64,000 bases of DNA from Neocallimastix lanati (nom. inval.) (lineage: Eukaryota; Neocallimastigomycota; Neocallimastigomycetes; Neocallimastigales; Neocallimastigaceae): NCBI GenBank assembly GCA_016946835.1, contig JACVTC010000003.1, positions 1,140,001 to 1,204,000 of the forward strand. The letters run 5' to 3'. Position 1 is the stretch's first letter; each line of letters begins with the position of its first letter. A program made the position numbers and the translations under genes. This document shows positions 1 through 22,324 of this stretch, one piece after another. The notes under the pieces are model-generated. The model had not been told where the DNA came from, did no database searches, and saw only the letters and a list, made by a program, of their open reading frames with translations.

Positions 1-9180
<9,180 letters not shown>

Positions 9181-9340
9181 TTTTTTTTTTTTTTTATTTT
9201 TTTTTTTAGATTAGGAAGAGAATACACTTCCAGTGCTTTATTAATTAGATTAATATGTTTTTATGTATTAACATTTATTAAAAAAATACATTATATAATT
9301 TAAAAATAAAAATGAAATGTATGTAAAGGATTAAGTAAAA
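9181..9340 (-). mobile_element. LINE 3' end remnant (a)
   Basis: On the minus strand this reads as a short 3' terminus with a poly(A) tail. On the plus strand a T-tract is followed by TTTAGATTAGGAAGAGAATA, then a TTTATTA stretch and an AAATACA motif. The same order (poly-T, TAGA, AGGAAGAGAATACAC, CTTTATTA, AAATACATG) ends the other LINE copies here. There is no coding sequence. Confidence 0.7.
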
Positions 9341-9360
9341 CAAAAAATAATAATATATAA

Positions 9361-9450
9361 TTTTTTTTTTTTTTAGACTTAGAGAATAACTTTATTTAAT
9401 TTATAATAATAATAAAATTACATGATTTAAATGAAAAATAACAAATAAAA
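9361..9450 (-). mobile_element. LINE 3' end remnant (b)
   Basis: T-tract followed by TTTAGACTTAGAGAATAACT, CTTTATTTAATTT and an ATTACATGATTT motif, closest to the 3' end of the intact element at 51284. Very short and without coding sequence. Confidence 0.6.
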
Positions 9451-9477
9451 TACATGAAATAAAATATTATATATTAT

Positions 9478-9518
<41 letters not shown>

Positions 9519-9589
9519 TAAAAAAATAAATAAAACAAAAAAAAAAAAAAATAAAATAAAATAAAATAAAATAATGGTATAAAATATTC

Positions 9590-9780
9590 TAGTTTTATTT
9601 AATTAATATTTGTAAGACTTCACAAGGGCATTATTATACTGAAGTATAATAATTAATTTTTACTTCACAATGTTAATCATAATTTTAAGATACGAAATTA
9701 TGATCTTCATTGGTTGCGCTAGCCCTGCTGGCCTGTCTTACTGTTTCTTTATAAGTATTAATTAATTTATTACTTCTTTA
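9590..9780. other. Unassigned higher-complexity patch between LINE remnants
   Basis: About 180 bp of non-repetitive sequence between LINE ends, including the GC-richer stretch 9713-9745 (GGTTGCGCTAGCCCTGCTGG) and a hairpin with arms 9633-9640 and 9643-9650 (ATTATACT / AGTATAAT, 2-nt loop). No reading frame or RNA family recognised. Confidence 0.4.
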
Positions 9781-9840
9781 TATATATATATATATATTTT
9801 TTTTTTTATTAATAAAAAAATTTACAAAGATTATAAATTT

Positions 9841-10860
9841 TTTTTTTTTTTTTTTTTAGATAAGGAAGAGAATACACCTCCAAAACTTTATTAAATTTTA
9901 TTTTAAAAAATACATGTAGGTGAAAAGTACATTTGAAATTAAAAATAAAAAATTTAAAAAATAAAAAAATAAAAAGCTCGAAAATACTATGTATTTCGGC
10001 AAGTTGTACTATGCGGGAATTTTTCCCTTCCTAACAAATAAAAAAGAAATAAAACCTAGAAGTAACATCTTTAAAATAGATAGTGTGGTGTCCACTAAAC
10101 TCTCCCCGGATTCACCATTTATTGAACTACTAGGGCGAGATTCATCCTTCGTAGAAATAGATGATGATCCTGTATTATCATTATGCCTTATCAGTACGAC
10201 GTCAACGCTCTTGGATAAGTTTGGTATTTTGCAATACCTATCAAATAATAGCTCAAACGAACTACTTATGATAGGTATTGCACTTGTTAAGAATTCCGCC
10301 AAGCCCACAATTTTTGGAACAGGTGACTCAGATGAACCTTTGAAAAGTAGTTCATTTAAATGTCTCTGCTCCCCACTATCGAAATGTAGCTCATTTAAAA
10401 CTAAAGTCCCACCAAGAAGGATCAAGTATATATAATGATTGATATAATCTTCAAAATTAGAAATAGAGTCATAGGAAGAAAGAGGATTAAACGCTCTAAT
10501 CTTCTTAAGGAATAAAACATAGAGATCATCGATGAAATTTAAAGAATTCTATCGAAAAGATGCAAGAGCATCGCATTTAAAAATCCAATGTTCAAAAGAT
10601 TGTTTATCTTCGCCACAACAGGGGCAAGACTTAGGACAATCTTCTGAAACTCTACCCATTCTAATAGCAATAGTAATATTGTATTTATAACCACAGCGTA
10701 AACGTATAATCCACGAAAACCCTAAGTTGAATTGGGGATATTTCAAGCTAAGCATAATTATAGCTTTATTGTTTGAGAACTTATTACAATCGTAATTTTG
10801 ACCTTTAATACCTTGAAATTTGGCACTGATTTCCAGTAACGTTCTAAAATATCTTCATAT
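9841..10860 (-). mobile_element. 5'-truncated, diverged LINE copy (c) with broken C-terminal ORF
   Basis: The minus strand encodes two pieces matching the C-terminal part of the 51405-55490 retrotransposon protein. 10755-10549 has the LSLKYPQFNLGF segment and a CPSC-type zinc motif (CPCCGE...HWIFKC). 10425-10009 has LLGG...VGLAEFLTSAIPI and KSVDVV.IR. The frame is interrupted between 10425 and 10549. The 3' end is a T-tract at 9841-9857 with TTTAGATAAGGAAGAGAATA. Divergence from the intact copy is large at the protein level, so this is an older or separate subfamily. Everything upstream of the zinc motif (endonuclease, RT) is missing. GC content is well above the spacers. Confidence 0.85.
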
Positions 10861-12216
10861 TTTTCACATTTATATTTTTTGATTTTTTATACAGTACAAA
10901 GATTATAAAAAAGACAATAAATTAATATACATAATATTTATATATATTATTTTTTAAAATTTATATTTAATTAATAAACTCTAAATTAAAGAAAATTTTT
11001 AGAATAACAAAAATAAGATAATAAAAAAAAAAAAATATAATTATATAATAATTTTTAAATTTATTTTTTTTTCCTTTTTCCTTATTTTTTTTTTTTTTTT
11101 TTTTTTTTTTTTATTTATTTATTTATTTATTTATTACTTTATTATTATAATATTTATTACTATTACATGATAGGATTAAATAAAAATAAAATAAGAATAA
11201 AATAAAATAAAATAAAAAAAAAAAATAAAAAAAAAAAAAAAAAAAATTAAAAAAATTAAAAAAAATATATATATATATTATAATAATAAAAATATGTGCA
11301 TTAAAATTAATCTATTAATATATATAAATATAATTTATGAATTTTTTTTTTTTTTTTTCGTTCTTTGTTTTTTTTTGTCTTTTTTTTTTTTTTTTGTTTT
11401 TTTCAATTATAATTGTAATTGCTCTTATTATTAAATAATTATTTCTTGTGATATGCTCTATTTTTATTTTTATTTTTCCTTGTTTTTCTTTCTTTTTTTT
11501 TTTTTTTTTTTTTTCTTTCTTTCTTATATTTTCCTTTTATTTTTCTTATTCTCCTTTTTTTTATTTTTTTATTTTCTTGTTTTAGGTTTGTTTATTTTAT
11601 TATTTATAAATTTTATATACTTATAATAAATTTATATGTATATGTATATTCATTTTTCTATCAATGGAATTTTTAATTTTATTTTAATTTTAATTTTTGT
11701 TAATATTACTTTTATTATTTTTATTTTTATTTTTAAATAGTAAATTTTCTACTTTATTATCTTTATTCTTTTTTTTTTTTTTTTAATTTGTTATTTCTAA
11801 ATATTACTCATTTAATTATTAATTTATTTATTATATTTATTATTATTTTATTTATAATTATATATATTTTTAATAATTGATTTAATTTTGTTTCTTTTTT
11901 TTTTTTTTTATGTTTTTTGTTTTTGTTATTGCTTTTTTTTTACCTTCTTTATATTTTATATATTTTATATTACTATTATTAAATATTTCTTAATAATTAT
12001 ATATTTAATTTTTTTTTTTTTCACTGTTTTTTATGATATTCAAAATTCAATCATAGTATTAAAAAAAATATAATTTTTAAAGAATTAATAAAAATATAGA
12101 AGAGTAAAATCTACATGCTTTCTTCTTTATATTAATATCTCTGAAACTATTTTTTTTTCTCCTATGGGAATTTTGAATACTAATAATATTTTTTTTAATT
12201 ATTAATATTAATTTTT

Positions 12217-12259
<43 letters not shown>

Positions 12260-12601
12260 TTTAAAAATTTTTTTTTTTTTTAATTTTCTATAATATATAT
12301 ATATATATATTTTTCTTTTAGCTTTTATTTGATTTTAATTTAAACTTTATATTTAAATAATCAATTATATTAAACTCTCTATTTTAAAAACTTTTACTGT
12401 TTTTATTTTAATATATATAATATATAATTATTTTATTTCTTCCTTTTAAATATATATATATATTATTTTCTTTATTAAAAAGAAAAATATATATATTTAT
12501 ATTTAATATTAAAAAAATTAAATATATATATTAAAAGCAGTTAAAAATTAATACTTTAAAATAGAATAAAAGATAAAAAAAAAAATATTATAGAAATAAA
12601 A

Positions 12602-12632
<31 letters not shown>

Positions 12633-13029
12633 TTTAAATAAATCTAATAGAATATTCTTACTAATTTTAATATAAACTAAATAAATATGTAAAAATTAAA
12701 AAATCTTTAATTAAAATTTATATATAAAAAAAAATAATTTTATATTGTATATATATTTAAAAATTTTTTGTTGTTCTTTAATATAATAAAATAAAATATA
12801 TATATATATATAATACTGAATGATTTGTATTAAAAAAAATATAAAAAAAAAATAAAAAAAAAAAAAAAAAAACATTAATTATGATAGAGTATAAAATATA
12901 TATATATATATATTATATTAATTAAAAATATTAAAATACTTTTATACTTTTTAGCTTTAAGTTAATAAAATTCTCTTTTTTTTTTTTTTTTTTTCTGAAA
13001 CAGCTATATAAAATTTGAAATTGTCATAT
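10861..13029. other. T-rich spacer downstream of the eIF4G-like gene
   Basis: No gene seen. 11040-12060 is strongly pyrimidine-biased on the plus strand (T runs with TTTCTTTCT and TTTTCCTTTT), followed by (ATT)n at 12218-12258 and AT tracts. It should hold the 3' UTR and polyadenylation site of the gene ending at 13030, but these cannot be resolved. Confidence 0.6.
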
Positions 13030-16000
13030 CTAATTAATTTTTTTAAGTGAATCTTTTGTTCTAAATGAAGCTTGTGATTTTATTAAATAATTATCTAAGT
13101 CAGCCTTACTAATAAAGTTTTCTTCTCTTAAGATTTTTATAGTATCAATTAAAGTAGCTATAATAGATAAATTTCAAAAAAAAAAAAAAAATAAAAAATA
13201 AAAAAAAACATATATATATATATAGTTTATCATTAATATTATATTAAATTATTTGTTATTACAATATTAAAAATTATATCTTTATATTCTTTATAATTTT
13301 TATATTTTTTATATTATTTTTATTCTTATTATTAATATTATTTAATAGTATTTATCATTTATTATTATAAAATAAAATAAAAAATATATATATATTTATA
13401 CCATCTGCTCTCTTTCTAATGAAAACTGGTTCAATTGCCTTTAAAACATCGACCTTAACTTTTTCCTTAGTAACAAAAGTCTTTAAAAGTGGAAGAACAT
13501 TCTTGATGTATTCCTTTTCTTTTTCATATTCTGAAATTTTCTTATTGCAAAGATCATCAGCAATAATTTGAGCAATAGAACAACCAAATTCATCAGAACC
13601 TTGAGTGAATTGATCAATAGTTGAATGTATGTAATTAATAATTTCTTCATTTGGATCAACACCAACTCTCTTAATTAATTCTTCATAATCTTTAACATTA
13701 TTCCAAATGCATTCTAATTGATTATCCTTAATCCATTTAACCATAAGAACAGCATCAAATTTATCATACCAATATTTCTTAACATTTATTCTATTCATAT
13801 TTACCTCCTTAATAAAGGTTTCTTCACCATACAATTTCTTAATTTCCTTTAAGACACTACCTACAAGTCTAGCAGCTGGAGGAATACCAGTTCTAGAAAC
13901 ATCAGGACTATTTCTCATTTTTTCACATATCTTATCTAAATCCTTTAATGAAAGTGCTCTAACATTAATTAATTTAGAAAGGAAGATACCATAGAACTTA
14001 TAGATTTCTGGAATATCAAAAAGCATGTCTTCAATGTAGGCAGCATTTTCTTCAATTTCCTTTAAGATATCCTTAGAGGTAAGAATTTCTTTCTTATATA
14101 ATTGAACAATTAAATCAGCAGCGGTTTCAATATCTTGAATCTTAGCATCAGAATAATTGTTAATAAATATGCTAACAATATATTTATTGTATTCATTAGT
14201 ACCAATTTCTTTAATACTTAATATAGCTTCTTCAATGTTCTTTTGACTAACATATTCCTTAAAAGTATTTTCTATTCTCTTCTTGGCCTTTTCTTCATCC
14301 ATCTTTGGAACTTCGTTAGCAATTTCAGTTGGTTCTGAAACAATTTCATTGATTTTATGATCATCTTCATTTAAGGCTGCAAACATATTACTGTGGGTTA
14401 CCTTAAGAGATGATTCATTATTACCATTGTTATTGTTATTGTTAATGTTGTTGTTGCTATTGTTATTATTGTTATTATTAGAAATAATAGATTGACGATG
14501 GATACTGCTGAGACTACTTTCTCTACTACTATTGGAATGTTTACCAAAGCGACCATTCTTATTAAGTTGTGGACCTAAGAATTGGTTGGTCATACTACCA
14601 TTATGTTCAAGTTTACCAAATGAATTTAATTCACCTTTTTCCAATTTGTTAGCTCTTAAGAGCATACTGTCACGCATACTTTCACTTCTTCGTGAAGCAC
14701 GACGATCAGATCTATTACTGTTGCTTCTTCCACTTCCAGATCTACTATTATTTCTTTGAATTTCTTGTTCCTTAAGTTCCTTTTCAGCTTCCTTATGAAT
14801 TTCAGCAATAGTTTTTGGACCATTATCCTTAGATTTCCATTTATTTCTTCTTAATTCAATAATATCCATTAACATAAATCTCATTCTACTTGGGAATGTC
14901 TTATTCTTACTAAGTTCAGCCATATCACTAAAGTATTTATTCCATTGTTTACCCCAATCCATTAAAGCTCTATTATCCTTTTCTGTGGCAATAATTTGAT
15001 TTTCAACTTTATTACCAACAGTTCTAAATAAGAAACATAAACATTCAACACTTTCTTCATCTGGATTCTTTAATTGTTGGAATAAAGTCCAGAAACAGAA
15101 ACGAATAATTTTTTGGGTAATCATTTGACACATGTAAAGTTCACCAATGAAACGAATATTACCAAGAGAACGACGCTTTTTCTTGGTACGTTCAGATTGC
15201 TTCTTGGAATATTCTAATTTTTCTTCATCTGTCATTTGAGCAACAGGCTTTTCATTATCATCATTATCACTCCATCTATTATCATTATTGTTTTCAAATT
15301 CTTCTTGACAACGGTTTAACATTAACTTTCTGAAAACGTTATTGTTAGTATCCTTAATGTTAACCCATTCTTGTTTCTTTGGTAATTCTTCATTAATATA
15401 TTGACATAATTTTGCATATAAACTACCAAAGTTTGGTTCATCAATTGCTTTATCAAAGATTTCCTTAATGATTCCTTTAAGAGTTTCTTCATCTTTAATA
15501 CCAATATCTACAATTTGATCAGCAAGAATCTTGAATTTTTCTAAGGTTAATTTGTTTAATATACCTTTTACCTTACGAAGTTTAACTTCAAGATCTTCTA
15601 TATTCTTTTCACTTGGTTTAACCATTTTCCAAGCATTTTCAGATTTTTCCAATGGTTTAACTGGTGGAAGTAATTCTTGTGGTGGTTGTTTACGAGAGAA
15701 AGATCTACCCATACCTCTACGAGATTGATTAGATTCATTTCTCTTACCCATTTTACTTTGACGTTTATTTTGACTGTTACTACGTTCATTTTGGTTATTA
15801 TTGTTATTATTATTATTGTTATTGTTGTTATTATTATTATTATTATTATTATTGTTATTATTGTTGTTACTGTTGTTGTTATTGTTCTTACCCTTCTTAC
15901 CATTTTGATTATTACCCTTATTTTGGAAATTATTTTTCTTATTAGACTTTTCATTACTACCATTAATACTATCATAAATAAATTTAATATCAATAGATTT

Positions 16001-17586
16001 TCTTGGACATAATTCCTTAAATAAATTTAAGAAAGCAGCAGTATACTTTATATATTTTTCATGAACCACTGGTAAATCAATATTTTCTGGATATTTAACA
16101 TCTTTGAATGTAGAAATTTCAATTTTGTTTTCATATTTACTATCATCTAATGGTCTTTGATTAATAATTTCTTCAATATTTATTTGTGGTTGTTGTGGTT
16201 GTTTTTGTTTTTGCTGATTCTTATTCTTATTTTCATTCTTTTTATTGTTATTACCATTACTATTATTGGATTGTTTATGATTACCATTATTATTATTATT
16301 ATTAGTAGTAGTAGTAATTGTATTAGTAGCAATATTAGTATTGGTATTAGTATTGTTGTTAGAGTTAGTATTAGGATTACTAATAATTTCACTCTTAACT
16401 TCAATTTCTTCTTCAAGATCAGAAGATTCAACAGCTGTTTCAGTATTATCAGATTCAACAATTTGAGAAGAATCTGATGGGGCATTATTAGTATCTATAA
16501 TATCATTAACTGGAGTTTTGGTACCATTATTTGTAAATTCTGGTGGTTGAGTAGAAGAAGTTTCATTCTTTTTAATATTAAATACCTTCTTTTCTTTTGT
16601 TTCTGGATCAATAATATCTAAAGCACTAGACTTCTTCTTAATTGGGGAAGTGAGAATTTCATCACTTTTATTAATTGGACTAGTATTCCATGATTTGATA
16701 TGAACTGGACTACCCATTGGTCTTTGCATTTTTTGCATATTATCTGGATGGTTACCTTGTGGGTATCTATTATTATTATTGTAAAAACCATTGTAACTAT
16801 TATAATTATTACGACCAGGACTGAATGGACCACCTGGACTAGTTGGTCCTCTATTACCTCTATTATTTGGGTTAATTTGAATACTTCTTGGACTGAAACC
16901 TTGATTTTGGAACTCTCCTTGATATCTATTTGGTTTCATTGGACCATATTTTGGACTATGACTACCATTATACATACCATTATTTCTGTCCTATATTTAT
17001 ATTTTTAATTATTTAATTATTTAATTAAAAAATAATATTTAAAAAAAAAAAAGTTTTAAAATATTTTATTTATATTTATAAATATTATGTAAATATAAAA
17101 AAAAATTAAATATTTAATTTATATTTATAATTAATTTTAATATTTTTAAAAATAAAAAATAAAAATAAAAATAAAAATAAATACAATATACTCATATTAA
17201 ATAAAAAATTTAATTTTATTAATACTTTAAATTTTTATTATTATATTAAATTTTACCTTTCTGAAAGTATTGTTCATTCCATTATTCATACCATTAATGG
17301 TTTTAGAGCCATAAGAATGTGAGTGCTTGATATCCTATTTATTATAAAATATATTTTATGAAAAAATGATAATGATAATAACAATAATAATAAAATTAGT
17401 TTTTTAATATTTTTTCAAAAATTTTTATTAATAATTGATTCTTCTCAATTATTACTTACAGAAGTATCTTCTAAATCACCGAAACCGCCTACAGAAAATT
17501 TGGCTATTTATTTTTTATTATTATTTATTAATATATTTATATGAAATTTCGAAATTTCCTTAGAAATAAGAAAAAATATTTTTTTC

Positions 17587-17628
<42 letters not shown>

Positions 17629-17859
17629 ACTTTCTCTAGCACTACGAGATCTCATAACACTATTTTCATACTTTGGAGAATCTTTTCTATTATTTTTTTA
17701 GAAAAAAAATAAAATAAATAAAATTTATATAAATAACTTTAAAAAAAATATATATATATATTAAATAAAAAATGCTAACCTTAAATCAGTATTAATTGGT
17801 TTTCTAATGTTATCTTGCATATTTCTTTTAAATACACTATTTGAATTTTGTAAAGACAT
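13030..17859 (-). CDS. eIF4G-like translation initiation scaffold
   Basis: Scaffold of the cap-binding eIF4F complex, linking eIF4E, eIF4A and eIF3. Six exons with matching phases: 17780-17859, 17631-17686, 17460-17503, 17257-17334, 13402-16990 and 13030-13157, about 1324 aa. The start ATG at 17859 opens a short exon (MSLQNSNSVF). Residues ~1-400 are Asn/Ser/Gly/Gln-rich and disordered. A candidate eIF4E site (KYTAAFLNLF) lies near residue 400, with Asn where the consensus has a hydrophobic residue. Poly-Asn near 460-490 precedes an Arg/Ser-rich stretch. The MIF4G HEAT domain is ~555-800 (LRKVKGILNKLT ... FIGELY ... FLFRTVGNKVE), then another Arg/Ser-rich linker, then MA3 at ~985-1110. The remaining ~190 aa, finished by the last exon, are helical and resemble a W2-type HEAT end. 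Exon codon use (many AAG, AAC, CCA) suggests high expression. Confidence 0.9.
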
Positions 17860-20800
17860 TTCTTGTAAAAATTTTCAAAATAAATAAAAATGAAATAAAA
17901 AATTTATATATATATAAAAAATAAAAAAAAATACTCTATATAATTGTATATAATAAATTAATAAAATAATAAAAGATTTATTAGTTTTCATTTTTCTTTT
18001 CTTTTGCTATTACAAAATTCTAATTATTAAATACAATAAATAAATATAAAAAAAAAAAAAAAAAAAAAAGCAATAATATTTACCTAAATAGATTTATTTA
18101 AAATTTTGTTTTGTTTATTAAAAAATAAAAATTTCTTGTTAATATAATGAAAAAAGGAAGAAAAAAGAAGAAAACCTAAAAAGCATTTAATTTGTTTATT
18201 TTATATTAAATTTCAAAAATTGAATTTTAAATAATATATAATATAGTAATTCGAATTATTTATAAATAATATAAAATATATATATATATTAATAGATAAA
18301 AATAATATAATGTAAAAATTAATAAAAGGTTAATAATAATTATTAAATATTTATTTATATTGATATTGAAAATTTTAATTTTTAAAATTTCAAAAATAAA
18401 AAAATAAAAATAAAATACATTCAAATGAACATAATATATTCATACAATTAAAAAAAAAATAAATAATATAAATATTGAAATTTTTGAAAAGTATATTCTA
18501 TGTAAAATGCTGCTTAAAACTACGTTAAAATAAAAATATATTATTAACAATTTCAAAATGATTTTAAATTTAATATTTAAAACATAAAATTTAAAAAAGA
18601 TTAATAGTTTTAATAAAAATATAATAATAAGTTTATTTATTGTTTTATTTAAAATTTATTATTATTATTATTAATTTTAATTGATATTGACGACTCAAAA
18701 TTGAAAATTATAATAACTTGACTTTGAAAAAGATTTCTCTCTATTTTTTTAATTAAATTACATGTAATTTCAATATTATCATTTACTATAAATCATATAA
18801 TATTTATCTAATATTTAACATATAAAGAATATTTTTATTATAATTACCAGTTAATTATATTCTAAAATATAACTATAAAATGATTTATTTTTATTCGGTT
18901 ATTCTTAAACTTTTTTCCCTTTTTTTTTTTAATACTTTTGTTTTGTGGGAAAAAAAAAGAAGAAAAAAAAAAAATTTTTTTCTTAATATGAAATAATAAA
19001 TAATCATTAATATATTTTTATTATATTAAAATATATTAAATCAATATATTATTTTTTTTAATTATTCATTAAAGATTTTTTTTTAATTAAATATTAATCA
19101 TTTCGTAATATATTTTTATGTAAAGTAATTATACAGTCCAACATAATTAAATATATTCAAACTTTAATATAAAAACTATATAACGAAATATATTAGATTA
19201 TATAAATATATATTAATTTATTAACTTTTTAAAAAGTTAATAAATTAATATATATATATAAGAATTTAGTACAAAAACCTAACCTATCCACAAATATATA
19301 TATATTACTCAACATATTCAACTTTTAATGAATCATTTATTTCTTAATTAATTTATTTATTTACTTATTTATTTATATAATAATTATTTGTTTATTATTA
19401 TTTATTATTTATTATTTATTTATTAATTAATTATTTGTTTATATTTATTATTTATTTACAGTTATATAAACTATTAATTTATTATTTATTTGTTTATTAA
19501 TTATTTGTTTATTATTTATTTATTATTATCTATTTATTTATTACTATTTATTTTTTATTATTTATCTATTTATTTATTTATTTATTCATAGCAAAAGACA
19601 TTTATGATGGGGTTAGGTAGGAATAGAACACTTTATGAAATGTACCATTAAATATAAATAAAATAAAAAAGGAAGAAAAGATAATTATATTATTGCTTAT
19701 TATAAATAACATAAACATTAAATATATAAATAAATAAATAAATAAATAAATAATAACAAAAGAAGTTAATAATTTTATAAATTCCTGTACAAAGAAAAGT
19801 CAACCCTTTTCTATCCTATATGGAAGTTCTTAATATTTATTTCTATTTATGATAAAGAAAAAAAATTTTTTTTTTCTTTTTAATATTTATTTCATATTTA
19901 TGTTTTTATATATTTACATTTATATTTATATCTAATATTTAAATTTACATTTATATATATATATTTATATTCAAATTAATATATTAAAATTTTCTTTATA
20001 CATAAAAAAAAATAAATAGAATATATTTTTTCATTATATATTAGACTTTATATTAATATACTGTAACTAAATATTGAATCTTCATTCATTTTAATATACT
20101 TCTATTAAATATCAAAAATAAAATACACAGAAAAAAAAAAAAATAAAATAGAAAAAAAAACTATATTTTCATAATACAAGTAATAATAAATACAAATAAT
20201 AATAAATACAAATAAATATAAAATAAATATATAAAATTATGCAGTTGTAAAAATTATTTATATATATTAAAATAGATATAATATAGTAATGGAATATATA
20301 TAAATATTCATTTTAAATCCAATGCAATTATTTGTGATGCTATTAAATAATATATGTCAAATACGAATTCAATATCAATTAAAATATATACTTTCAAACA
20401 TAAATCAGTATATTAACAATTTATTATAAAATTGGATTTACCTATAGAATATTAAACTATAAATCCTTTATATTTGAATATATTAATACAAATATATTAT
20501 AATATATATGACTTATAATTCTTCAAAATCAATTTTGACGAATCAAACTTTAATTTTTTTTTTTAAACAAAAAAAGATGAACAGGATAAAAATAATCATA
20601 CTAATAATAATAAAAAAAATTCCCAAAAATTTAAAAAAAAAAAAAAAAAAAAAGAATGGTATTGATTCAATTCAACCAATCATTACGACTTATTTTATTT
20701 TATCTCAATATATTATGGGTGAGTTTTTATCACGTGAATTCATATATATATGTAAAAATAATAGATATATGTTTCATATCTAAAAGAAACACTTTAAATA

Positions 20801-21069
20801 ACTATTGTGGATTAATTCATTTGGATATCCAATGACAATCATGTGAATGTATGTTCTTGAATAAATTATATTCAAAAAAACATAAATAGATTAACTAATA
20901 TAAAATTATATTTAAAAATAAAAAAAAAAGCAATAATAAAAATTAAAATAATTAATAAAATATTTTTAAAAATAAATTTTTTCAAAAATTTTTTTTTTTT
21001 TTGTATTGAAAATTACTTTTAATTTAAAAAAAATATATATACAAATTTTAGAAATTTTAATTAACAAAA
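17860..21069. other. AT-rich spacer between divergent eIF4G-like and TPR genes
   Basis: Holds both promoters, but no motif stands out. Contents: poly(A) near 18050-18070, the 50-bp palindrome at 19206-19255, and a degenerate (ATTT)/(TTA) tract 19340-19590. A chance reading frame at 20508-20783 has no family features. Confidence 0.6.
19206..19255. repeat. Perfect 50-bp palindrome, no loop
   Basis: The arms 19206-19230 and 19231-19255 are exact reverse complements, centred on TTTTTAAAAA and including TTAACTTTTT / AAAAAGTTAA. It sits in the spacer between two divergently transcribed genes. Confidence 0.9.
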
Positions 21070-22289
21070 ATGAATAGATATAGAAATAATAGAAATAACG
21101 ATAGAAAAAAGAAATTAGGAAACAAAAAGTCAGATGCTTATATAAGAATGACTTTTAGTGAATTAATGGAAGGTAAGTTTTTTTTTTAAAAAAAAAATAA
21201 AATAAAATAAAATAAAATAAGCTCAAGACAGTTCTATAATAAATCGATAAATTTTTTTTATATAATTGTTATATATCATTAAATAAGCAAAATTTTATAC
21301 TAAAATTTTAAAATAAATTATTTTATATTAAATATTATTATAGAGGCTATCGAACAGGAGGAAAAAGGTTAGTTTTATTGAAATTTATTATAAAATATTT
21401 TTTAAGAATAATTTGAATAATACTTTAAAAAAAATATATGTACTAACTTTAAATACTATAAAACTATAATAATATTTTAATATTATAACATATATATAAT
21501 AAATTTATATCAATGGACATCACTTTTCGTTATATATATATATGAATAGGCGAAAGATATGGAGATGGTAAAAAAGCTAGAAACTTTTACGAAAATGCTT
21601 GTAATTTATATGAAAAAGCACATAATAAAGAAAAGCAAGATTTTACTTGTTTATATAATTGGTAATAGGCAAACTATATTTTTTAATTTAAAATATTGAA
21701 GTAAAAATTTATTAAAATTCAAATTTTTATTAATTATATATATATCTGTTATATATTTGTTTTATGTTTTCTTTTTTTTTTTTTAACTTTTAAATAATAT
21801 TCTAACTCTTCAAATAAATAATATTTCTACATTTACGTATTATTCTGGCTCTTAAAATAAAAAATATTTCCATTATGTATTAATTACATTTAATACTTTT
21901 CTTCTAAACACATTTATTTGAATATATTCGAAATGAACAATTTTATTCAATATCTATATCTATATTTATCCAAAAAAAATAAATTTATAATTTATAATTT
22001 AACATTTAAAATAAAATATATATATTATTTTCAAATCAATTATCTTATTTTGTAATTGGGCAAAATATATAATAAAAATGAAATGATTTTTTCTCGAAAT
22101 TTAATATGATTTAAAATTATAATTAAAATTCTTGATATTTTTATTTTATATATTATATATTGATATAAAATATTCAAACACATTATTAATATATTTCATA
22201 ATTATAACAAAAACAAATGAAAATAAAAATAAAAACATTATAATAATAATAAATAAATAACAATAAAATAATAATAATATTAATTACTA

Positions 22290-22324
<35 letters not shown>

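Noticed and set aside
9989-10435. 148-aa plus-strand frame
   Set aside because: Antisense of the LINE C-terminal fragment, whose minus-strand frame matches the intact retrotransposon protein.
11888-12073. Phe-rich 61-aa frame
   Set aside because: Homopolymer T-tract translation, no coding signal.
15598-16012. Overlapping frames on both strands within the eIF4G-like exon
   Set aside because: Shadows of the Asn-repeat coding region.
20508-20783. 91-aa plus-strand frame in the spacer
   Set aside because: Runs through poly(A), has Lys/Ile/Asn-only composition and no family features or splice partners.
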